Positions 38,701 to 50,700 of a stretch of DNA of 64,000 nucleotides are shown here, piece after piece (within the stretch, counting starts at the first letter, position 1; each line of letters opens with the position of its first letter). Source of the DNA: Phyto melanocephala. Its lineage: Eukaryota > Arthropoda > Insecta > Diptera > Rhinophoridae. Position numbers and translations under genes: made by a program. Under the pieces are notes generated by a model. That model did not search any database, was not told the DNA's origin, and worked only from the letters and a program-made list of their open reading frames with translations. The DNA lies in the NCBI GenBank assembly GCA_941918925.1, contig OW799233.1, positions 78,991,797 through 79,055,796 of the forward strand. Reading direction: 5' to 3'.

Positions 38701-41700
38701 ACAATAAAAAAAGTTTTGCATGATAGCGGCTTTGAAATTAGAACAGCACGCAAAAAGCCATTTATTTCAGCCAAGAATCGTCAACTTCGCCTGGACTTTG
38801 CTAAGGCACATTTACAGAAAGGAATGGATTTTTGGAACAAAGTTTTATTTACCGATGAAAGTAAGTATAATATTTTTGGGAATGATGGCCGAAACAAGGT
38901 TTAGCGAATACCGAATACTGCACTTGATCCCAAAAATATTATACCAACTGTGAAACATGGTGGTGGCAGTGTTATGGTGTGGGGAGCTATGGCGGCATTA
39001 GGAGTTGGTCAATTGGTTTTTGTTGAAGGCGTTATGGACCGATATCAGAATAAGACAATATTGGAATAAAATCTGAAGACATCTGTGAAAAGCTTGGGCT
39101 TGGGAAACCAAAGGATTTTCCAACAAGACAACTATCCTAAGCATACTGCGCATATTGTTCGAGACTTGCTTCTTTATCATGCACCAAGACAGCTCAATAC
39201 ACCTCCCCAGTCACCAGGCCTCAATCCAATTGAGCATATTTGGGACGTTTTGGAAAAATATACGCGTAAATACGATATCAGAAATCGTGAAACCCTGAAA
39301 AGTGCCCTAACTCAGGCGTGGTCGGAAATTGCGCCCCATATTACGGAGAATTTGGTGATGTCTATGCCACGTCGTCTTCAGGCGGTTATTGAAGCCCGAG
39401 GTGGCCCTACAAAATATTAAAAAAATTTTGTTTTCTTTTATTTATTTAAAAGAAATTAAATATTATATTCGATTTTTAAGACTGTATGTAGACTTTTTTC
39501 TCAACAATTTTTATTTTTTTTGTTATTTCTGTTGTTGTTATCCTTTTGAATTGGCTTTTTGTTTTGTAAATAAACTTAGTTTTTGGTACTTTAAATATTA
39601 ATGTAAACGCTTTATTTATTCGCCTTACAAATATATTAAAAACACAAAATAAGGGGGTGTATGTAGACATTTTTCCTAGACTGTACATATATATATGACA
39701 ATTCTATAACCAATACACCAGCATGTCATTTAAGCTGTTATAGACTTTCCTATTGTAGAATAAATGTTGGTTATGCCATAAATGCCTGGGAAGGGATATT
39801 TTTAAAAAAATTCTTGGGCAATAGTTTTTTTTATCTTCTGTGTTGGAAATCTACATCGGACAAATTTTGCTTTCAAAAATCTGTAAAATTACGGTCAGCA
39901 CCTCACTAAAAGTAGATTGCGCTAAACCAACGACTATCTGCCGTCCAACACCCTTTTGATAACTTCCTTCCGCAAAAGACCCGTGGACACGCTGTAAGCA
40001 TCACAACCGACGGAATCGCTGACGACTTTCTATTTGGTAAGGAGTTCTGGACCAACATATCCAAAAGGTATTCAAAAGCTGCCTTGTTAACTCTGTAATG
40101 TTGCTAGATCCTGCAAAGAATTTATTTATACATATATATGTACATATGTATAAGTACATACTACCAAGAATTTTTTATATTTTAACTTACATAACTTCAG
40201 ATAAACACAGTGGATTTGTTGCATCTCTCAAATTTCTTCTTTATATTCTCTCTAATAAGTTTTTTCTTCTTCTAATAACTTAAATCGGTGTAAAATACTA
40301 TGCATTTTACTGAATTTTTTTTCAATTCCTTTATTTATAAAATTTTTTATTACAATAGTAAAAAAAAAGTTAAATAAGACGTTCAGTTTGAACTTAGGTC
40401 GCCAACGATCTCTTTCCATCTTTTCGATCATTAGCTGATGATTTAACTTGGTTCCATGTCATTCCGATATCTTCATAATCATTTTTTATGTTTCTTATCC
40501 ACGTTAAGCGTGGTCGACCAGGACCTCGTTGACCTTGCGGGTTCCACTCCATCACTGCGCGTGATATTTCATGTGGAGGCTTTCTTATTTATAAAATTTT
40601 AAAAATATGCGTTAAAAACAAAATTACATCAAATCACAATAGAATGTTCGAATCACAATCTAATAGTTCGAATTGTCATACATGTTTGTTTTTTTCCCTC
40701 ACAATTGGCGATGCCAATTTATTTTTCATGGGAACAAGAAAAATATTCCCTAGAATTTATTCCCCTCAGATTTGTGATAAGGGTTAATAGGTCTATAAAA
40801 GAAATTGAAACTTAACAATATAAAATAGAATGGTAATGTCTTTCTAAATAAAAACTTAAAATAACACAGATACAAATAAAGGATCCGCCAAATAACTTTT
40901 TAACTTTTTTAACAGTGTAGCTTCGCCTGTGTGGCACGTAGTGCCGTCCTGTTGAAACCAAATATTGCCAATATCCTCCTCTTCAATTTTTGTGAAAAAA
41001 AAATTCGTTCATCATGGCCCTATAACGATCGCCATTCACTCCTTTCTCATTTTCGAAGAAAGATGACCCAATTATGCCTCTGGACCAAAATCCGCACCAA
41101 ACAGTGACTCGTGTTGGGTGTATCGGCTGTCCAATGTATGCGTTCGGGTTTTCTGCTTGTTAACATACCCGCCAAGATCAAAATGAGCTTCATCTGAAAA
41201 GATGATTTTTGTGGCAAGTAATGTCGCAATATTTCCCAGCGTTGTTCAAGCGTATACACAGCCATATTCGTTCAGCGGAAGGATAAAACTATTTATCTGT
41301 CAAATTAGACATGAGCTAAGTGTTACCATTCACGAAATAAGCACTAGTTGAAAAAAAACGTTAGATGGCAGACCCTTTAGATGATTTTATTGAAGGTAAA
41401 TTACAGGTTGATAAAACAAGTAATGCTTGCAATGTGTTTAAAAGATGGACCAGAAAATCTCCTGAAATTTTAATAAATTACGCAACTAAAATACTCCCTG
41501 TGGAAATAACTTGCAGAAGTCAAACAAAACTTCTGCCATCTACATATATGTACACATAAAAGAGTAACGTGACTGACTGACTGACTGATTCATCATTGCA
41601 CAGCCCAAACGCAAATAGCTAAAGACATGAAATTTGGACAATCGGTTCCTCTTTCAATGTATAGCTCCACTAGGTAGGGATTTTTGGAAATTCGTACTTT

Positions 41701-44700
41701 AAGGGGGTAAAAGCGGGTAAAATCGGTAATCTTATATCTGCTAAACTAAAAACGATACAAATAAAAATGAAAAAGTATTGTAATTTGCACAAAAAATAAG
41801 CTGAATATAAAAATAAGGTGTCTGGCCTTTTTTGGAATTTTCAACCCCTAAGGGGAAAAAACGGGTAAAAACTATAATTTGGTACTTTTTTGGTTCCCTG
41901 CGTAACTTCCAAACACATAAAGCTAGGAAAAAATTTTAACTGTATTAAGTAATCCGCGAAAAAATATTAATATGAACTCAGCACTTTTTTCAAATTCACA
42001 TGTATAAGGGGTAAAAATTGTCCCTTTTTTTGGTAATTTTTTTAAAAGAAACTTTTCTTCTATTATTATTTCATGGGACAAAATTTGACAATTATTAGAA
42101 TATGGACAATTATTTAGGTGAAATTTTTGGAAACTTTTTTTGGGACAAAAAAGGTACCAAAAAGGGCAAAATTTCGGAAAATGTATGTAATTCCTAATTA
42201 GACGGCCAATTTTCAAAAAAATTTTTAATTGGGATTTCACCAGACATAAAAAACTATGTAATTTAATATAAATTAAAACACATTTATAACAGGGTAGAAA
42301 GGGGAAAAATCGGTAAAAGAGTTTGGTACTTTTTAGAACATAATTACTTTTATACAAAAAGGAGTAGATTTACTGACTTTAAATCATGTCTATTAAAATA
42401 TTTTGTTACATAGATATTTAAGCATTTTAAACTTGAAATTTGGAACCTGGACTAGGGTTGCCATTTCTATTTAAAAAAAAAGAGGACGCCAGCATAAAAA
42501 ATGTAGGACATTTGCCCAAAAAAAGAGGACACATTTAAAAAAATTATATTTGATAAAATTTACGACGCCATTTAAAATACAAAAACAAAATTTGTTTTTA
42601 CGAAAAAACTTTATTTACAAAAATACAAACTTAACATATCATTCTGATTTAATGGTTGAAAATAAAACCAAAAGCAACAACAAAAATTCATTGCATTCAT
42701 TATTGGGAATGTGCACTTTTAAAAATTTTACATATATTTTCACTTCCAATTTGAGCCAATATATTACCATCGCATCTCTTCAAATATTTGTAAAACTCTA
42801 GGCAATCCATATCAAAATTATATACTCTCACTATATTTTTCTTCTATTATTGGAAATCAAATTTTATGAAAAACACGTAGCTGACAAGCAGGCCCCTTTG
42901 CCGATCTTTTTTAAGATAAAAGACAAGTTACAATAGGCCACTTCGATAAATAGCGACAATTAAGGATAATAAAACCAATTTTGTACAAAGAGAAGTTTTA
43001 AAATTGTACTTTTTCAAAACTAATTGTACGAGCACCTAAATCTTTTTTTTATATATTTTGTGACCTGTGATTTAAAGTTTAAATGTAAGAAAAAAACTTC
43101 AGAGAAGGTGCAAAAAGCCGGACAACCCCGGACATTTGCTAAAAAAAAAAAAAAGGACTGCCCCGGATGCCCTAAAAAATAGGACGGTGTCCGGGGAAAA
43201 GAGGACAGATGGCAACCCTAACCTGGACCAAAAATGTACTTTTTCGCATTTCTATGGTACTTTTTGTATATTCTGCATTTATAAAGGTAGGATTGTAAAA
43301 TAAAGGATTATTGATTCCAGGTATGACTAAAAATGTTATGGGTGACCAAAAAGATACTTTTTTGAATTTTTGTGGTACTTTTTGCATTTTCTACGTTTAT
43401 GAAGGTAGGATTGTACAATCAAGGACTATTGATCCCAGGTGAGACTAAAAATGTTGTGGGCGACCAGAAAGGTACTTTTTTGTTTTGTTTTTATATATGT
43501 ATGTTTGTATATGTATGTACGTATTTCATATGAGATGTGAAAACAAGTAAGAGTGCTATTTTTGGTCGTGTCGAATCTGATAATACCCTTTACCATCATG
43601 TACATAGGTATAATATCACATCATAGCTTAACCTATATTTTATGTTATACGCCATTTTTCTTTTCCCGATTTTGAATTTTTACGTAGTTATTTGTATTCT
43701 ACTAGCCAAGCCCTTTCATTTGATACCCATATTGATAGGGTTAAAAAAACTTGTTACGCTATTTTCTTTAAGACACCATCTTGGATTTTACATTTTTTAA
43801 TAACTTACTGTATTCTATTGGTCAAGCCCTTTCATTTGATACCAATATTGTGGGGGTTTAAAATAGCAAATTTGGCTCATATATAAATTTATTGACCGCC
43901 ATTTTGTAGTGGCGGCCATCATGAATTTAAATTTTTTTTATAGTGCCTTATATTGCGCTAGTCAAGTCCTTTCAGATGATACTAATATTCACTCTATCGG
44001 TTATCCAGCAGCTGAAAAAACTAGGTTTCGTTTGTAAATTTTTGGAATGTATGTATATTGAAAAAAGTTTTTGCCTATAACTTTACCTAGGGTTGCCATC
44101 CGTCCTCTTTTCCCCGGACACCGTCCTCTTTTTTAGGGCATCCGGGGCAGTCCTACTTCTTTTTTTAGCAAATGTCTGGGGTTGTCCGGCTTTTTGCACC
44201 TTCTCTGAAGTTTTTTTCTTACATTTAAACTTTAAATCACAGGTCACAAAATATATAAAAAAAAGATTTAGGTGCTCGTACAATTAGTTTTGAAAAAGTA
44301 CAATTTTAAAACTTCTCTTTGTACAAAATTGGTTTTATTATCCTTAATTGTCGCTATTTATCGAAGTGGCCTATTGTAACTTGTCTTTTATTTTAAAAAA
44401 GATCGGCAAAGGGGCCTGCTTGTCAGCTACGTGTTTTTCATAAAGTTTGTTTTCCAATAATAGAAGAAAAATATAGTGAGAGTATATAATTTTGATATGG
44501 ATTGCCTAGAGTTTTACAAATATTTGAAGAGATGCGATGGTAATATATTGGCTCAAATTGGAAGTGTTGAAAAATATATATAAAATTTTTAAAAGTGCAC
44601 ATTCCCAATAATGAATGCAATGAGTTTTTGTTGTTGCTTTTGGTTTTATTTTCAACCATTAAATCAGAATGATATGTTCAGTTTGTATTTTTGTAAATAA

Positions 44701-47700
44701 AGTTTTTTCGTAAAAACAAATTTGTTTTTGTATTTTAAATGGCGTCGTAAATTTTATCAAATATAATTTTTTTAAATGTGTCCTCTTTTTTTGGGCAAAT
44801 GTCCTACATTTTTTATGCTGGCGTCCTCTTTTTTTTAAAATAGAAATGGCAACCCTAACTTTACCGATTATAGCCCGCTTTGTCCAAAATTTTTCACGAA
44901 TATCTCTTGAGGTAAAAATATGGAAGAAACAGATGCAGTCGTGTTATGGGGCGATTGTGCTGAATTTCAATAGCGATTCATTCCAAGATATTTTCAAAGG
45001 ATTGATACCATATACAAATCAGAAAATATATACTTTATGGGGTCGGAAATGAAATGAATGTAGAAAGTACAAACGGAATGCTATATATACCCTTGTACAC
45101 CACAGGTGAAGGGTATAAAAATGTACACTATTGCAATTAAGCTGCAAATAAAAAAACTGTAAATTGGTGACTGGAGTATATAAAAGCCATTTAAGTAAGC
45201 AAGGACCAAAAAAAGCAAAATTTTCTTCGAAACGCCATAAGATTTGCAAAGACTAAAAAACATTTAATGGTACAAGTAAATAATATAAACTGCAATTGGC
45301 CAAATGGGCAAATATGTATCATATCAATAAAGGGAAAAAGTGGTTATTACAGATTAGAAAAAGTTTAACATCGATGAACCAGAAAGTGGTGATTACTAAA
45401 GGCCATGATTGCTATCAGATTAAGTCGTTCGATATGTCAAAATTTGTATGTGTTTTCATTTAATAGTCTTTTGGAAATTTTCATAGTCTGAACTGTCGTC
45501 ACAGAAATAAGGGCAGTGTATGATGTGGAGTGCACAATAAACTTAAATTTTCTAAGTAGAAATGTAACTAGGAATTAGGAAAAAAAAAAGATATTTTCCC
45601 AACAAAGAATTTTTTTTGGACATGTAATAGTTTTATCAGCAATAAAATAAATCATTTAAATATTTTAATAAAACCATTATGTAAATCTCTTCGATCTTTT
45701 TATATTAATATATTGTTTTAATTTTTCCAGCTAAAGATCACTTTTATATATAAAAAATTATTATTATTTTATTTCGATATTTCGCTATCACATTGGGTTG
45801 CTTCTTAAGGGAAAGTTTTCACAATTTAAACCAATTAACAATTAAAATATTAAAATTGCTCAAAAACAAATTTTTAAAAAAAGACGAGAAAATTTTTGTT
45901 TACATTTAAAATAACAAATGAAAAATCATGCGGGAAAATTATTTTTATTAAATTTTAAATTAGCAAGGTTGTACAACCTTGCTTTCAGTAATTCCAGCCA
46001 AAGGATGGTTATTGAAAGCATAACAAAAATGTATTAAGAATATAAAAAAATATGAGCATGTTGAATTATGAATTGTCATTTGATAGGTGAAGTAAAAATT
46101 CAACAAATTTGATTAGGATTCACTAACACAGTACAACACATGATTTGCCAACTCAATTCTGTTAACTGTATGTGAAATTAGACCCAAAAAGAAGAATTTC
46201 TGCATCATTCGTTTTGTCTTCTTACCTGCGATTTGAAGTTAGTATCGATTTGAAGTTAGTACTATCGTATAGGGGAATTTATCACGTTTTAGGCCCTGTT
46301 GTTTGACATAGCTCGACAACCACTAGCCCAATTTAGTTGAAATAAATTTTAAAAAATTAAGAATTACCATTCCCTTAATCTGTTCATATATTGTTTTCCT
46401 ATACAAGTAACACTTTCGAAGTTAAAAATGAATGTATGAAGGGAAAAAATTATTTTTTGCCTAAAAATTTAAATTTTTTTTTTTTTAAAATACATAAAAA
46501 ATCCAAAATGGAAAAAAGTTTCAAGTCTAGTTATTTTTTCGCAAAGTCACATAACCTATGAGCAAAATGAGACAAAGATCATAAAAATCGATGCACGCGT
46601 TTCGCTTTTATTCGCAATTGAGTAAATGTATGAATTTCAAAAATCAGTTATAGCCACCACCCTTAAAATAAAAATATAAATTAAAAAATTATCATGCAAA
46701 AAAAACTTTATTTATAAAAACTTAATGAAAATAAAATAATATGCAATTAATACGCAATTATAATATGCATAAAAACAAAATTTAGAACATTTTTTCAATT
46801 ATTGGCAATATCCATCCTTGTAGAAGTTGACGCTTGTGGTTCTGATGATCTTGTTTTCGTTTTTCTTATGTATTTAAAACAGGTATTCTCAATGGACCTG
46901 ATATTCGGAAATTGATCAAAAGTGATTCTTTCACACATTTGCTTTCAGAGCATCACGACCACCAACATGCATGGAACGCATTGAAAGAAGTAATAGAAGG
47001 CGTTCTAGGAAAGAACCGTGTCCAGCGAGAAGAGATACAGCAACGAGTGGACAGGTTGCTGTTTTATTTCGAAAAAATCGGTGCATCCATGACGCTGAAA
47101 TTGCATTTCTTGCACCACCACCTCGATACTTTTTTGGCACAATCACCTCAGGAATCAGACGAACAAGGAGAGAGGTTCCACCAGGTGACCATGCCATTTG
47201 AAAAGCGGTTCAAAAGCAAAAAATTGGATGCATTGCTTGCGGAGGTTTGTTGGTGGAGTTCCACAGTTATGCAGTTTGAAGAAAGCACCGAAGATGAAGA
47301 CATTGAAATTGGTGGACACAGTGAAAGAAACACGCCCTTGAATAGTATGTGTATCTCGGATGACGATACAGACTCAGACCATGAATATGAACAACCTACG
47401 AAGAAAACAAGATCATCAGAACCACAAGCGTCAACTTCTACAAGGATGGATATTGCCAATAATTGAAAAAATGTTCTAAATTTTGTTTTTATGCATATTA
47501 TAATTGCGTATTAATTGCATATTATTTTATTTTCATTAAGTTTTTATAAATAAAGTTTTTTTTTGCATGATAATTTTTTAATTTATATTTTTATTTTTAT
47601 ATTAAGGGTGGTGGCTATAACTGATTTTTGAAATTCATACATTTACTCAATTGCGAATAAAAGCGAAACGCGTGCATCGATTTTTATGATCTTTGTCTCA

Positions 47701-50700
47701 TTTTGCTCATAGGTTATGTGACTTTGCGAAAAATTCCATTTTGGATTTTTTATGTATTTAAAAAAAAAAAAAATTTAAATTTTTAGGCAAAAAATAATTT
47801 TTTCCCTTCATACATTCATTTTTAACTTCGAAAGTGTTACTTGTATAGGAAAACAATATATGAACAGATTAAGGGAATTGTATTTCTTAATTTTTTAAAA
47901 TTTATTTCAACTAAATTGGGCTAGTGGTTGTCGAGCTATGTCAAACAACAGGGCCTAAAACGTGATAAATTCCCCTATACGATAGTACTAACTTCAAATC
48001 GATACTAACTTCAAATCGCAGGTAAGAAGACAAAACGAATGATGCAGAAATTCTTCTTTTTGGGTCTAATTTCACATACAGTTCACAGAATTGAGTTGGC
48101 AATCAATTAACTGGAAAATGTTGTACTGTGTAATTCATATATCATTGAATTGTAACATAAATAGGAATTTCAAATTACATAGTAGTATACCGATAAAGAG
48201 TGCTGATGATAAAATCGTAGCTGATTTCGAAAATGCATTCCACTCGGCTAATATCGGAAATAATTTTAGAAAGAATATTCGTAAAAATGGTTGCAATTTA
48301 ATTTAATTTGAATTATAAAATTAAATAAAAGAATAAATGAACTTAAGCCAAAATAAAAAATGGTTCACATTAAAATTTAATATATTTAAAACAATTTTCT
48401 TATTTCAAAATGCATTAAAAGGTTTTATTTAATCCTAAAAATGTTTAATATATAGAACAGAAAAAATGTACTAATAATACCGTTGCCTTTGTTCATTGAA
48501 TATTTTTTGTTAAGTTTACTTGCTCAATTAAATATTCAATCTACTAGTAGTAACATTTTTGCTCACATCAAAATTTTTAAAAATTATTATCGAAAATCGA
48601 GTTGGTCTAATTGCATAAAACATTACAGCATAAACGCAAAAGCTTAAAAGATGGCATTGGCATTGTGAAAGATTTTGTAGATTTCCAGACGCCATCGGAA
48701 TCTAAAATTATAAGAAGAAACAATACCAAAGCAATTTCTGACATCTGGTCAGACCAATAACTGCTAAGTCACAAATTCTATAAAAAAAAAAGTCATACAA
48801 CCGTCTGAATTGACAATTTACAGTATCGAAGCAACTCCTTATTGCCATTCCATTTTTAGCATATGTTAAGGTATAGCATTTATGTCTGATCTAACAACAG
48901 AGTAATGTACAGAGCATTGCTATTTCAATTCTTGTTAGATGAAAATGGTACAAATTATACTCATACAAAAATAATTTATTATTATGTAACAATAGTAACG
49001 AGTATGCGTTGTGAGGTTAATGATTTATGATCTTGAAATTCTACGACTTTAAAAGTTCAAATTGGATGAAGCGTCTTTTGAAATATTTTCGGTTCAAGGT
49101 AAGTGTTTGTTATTTAAACGCCTTCATAGTCATTGTTTGCATCAATTGATTTCACTATTTAATACAGTTAGTTGTTCACTATTTAAAATTTTTTTTTTTT
49201 GTTTATTATTTGAATTCATTTTTATTTATTTTTTTTTTTAATATTTGTACGAATAACACATATTCTGCTGTGACGAATTTTTGATACCCACCACCAATTT
49301 TGTGTACTTTTATAGCACAAAATATATTATATTGTTATAACCAGTAATCACTATGGACTAATATCTTAATACTAAAATATGTTTTACATTCTTTGCGCGA
49401 ATTCGATTTGCTATTAATTTATTTTCTTAAATTTATTCTTACAATGAAACCTAAAATGTTTCTACAAGAGAAAATATAAGATAATCCATTTCAGATTTCT
49501 TTCATTTTTTAGATTTTTGTCCTTATAGAACTATTATGAATTTAAGATAAAACGTTTTATGGGAGGTGGGCGTTAAAGCGGGCGTGGCAAAGTATGTAAT
49601 GCTTTTATTGAGGAGAAATGTATGAATGCATAATTTCATCATTATACATTTAATTGTGTCGGTTCTATTTGCTTTTGAATTCTATTAGCAGTAAATTCTG
49701 TAAGTTTCTGCTAATGAATTCAACTTAGTATTTCAATACAGAGTCCTTTTTACTTTTAAAAACTTTTTTCATATATAAATTATATGAATTTCAGATGAAT
49801 CGTTATATGATAGGTGGCTGTGTCACCTTAATTTTCCGTTATTACAGGTTTCTCAGGAAAAGACTTTTTTTTACTCAAGAAATACACTTTTAAAATTTTA
49901 TCGCTGTACGTCAATGAGGTTAGACACAATCGCATTTTATTCGATTTATAAAAACATTGTTTTTTAACGACTATTCCATTACCAGATATTACTCTCTTCC
50001 TACTTAATATACCGATTTAGCCCATTTTCAATACAAACTTTGTTGGTTCAAGCTATTTCGTGCTTTCAACGTCATAAAATGAAACCAGGACTCAGAAAAT
50101 ATATACTTAAGGGGTATAAAATGGACATTTCAATGTGTTAAAAACGGGATGACCAAATTAATATACCCCCACACCATTCGTAAACCGAGTTACGAAAGCA
50201 GTAAGTTCTTTAGTTTTTTAAGCGTCTAATTCTGTAACGTACTCTAATCGATACTATTTTTTTTAGTTTTATTTAATAAATTACTTTTTTACTTGTTTTC
50301 TTTTGCATCTATCTATTGGCTTTGAATTTTTTTTCTTCTAATGAGCATTTAGCTTGAACTAAATTTATATTTTTTTATTTTTTTTTTTTTTCAGTGAAAA
50401 GCATTTTCGAAAAAAAATAAAGAAAAACTAACTTTGGCTTGCGCGAGTCATTGTGTCGCGACGTGGTTTTTGACGTGCCAAAAGTGCCTTTTCCACTTTT
50501 TTTTGTTTTTTTTTTTTCAGATTTGTATAAAAGAACCACGGCTTTGTTCAGGCACAATAGTAAATGTAAGCAATTGTTTTTTACAGTTAGCATTACCAAA
50601 CTGTAAAAAAATTTTAGTGTAAAAACACATACGTCCATACATACATAAATACTTACATATGTACATTAAGAGTGAGCTAGAAAAAAAATTGTATAAAGTT

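Noticed and set aside
39476..39688. Minus-strand 70-residue frame next to the Tc1-like element
   Set aside because: It covers the element's 3' untranslated part and TIR and shows no protein pattern.
41365..41541. Treating the 64-codon frame as a real small gene
   Set aside because: It lies among transposon debris, resembles only the tail of a hAT transposase and has no supporting context; listed as a tentative remnant instead.
42550..42801. Frame [14 protein letters not shown] and its inverted counterpart at 44438-44659
   Set aside because: Both are inside the two hAT copies; sharing is due to the repeat, and the frame lacks any transposase motif.
46931..47459. Other frames on both strands over the 46.9-47.5 kb coding stretch
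   Set aside because: Shadows of the open frame 46882-47466, which alone continues the GI..G..IR motif.
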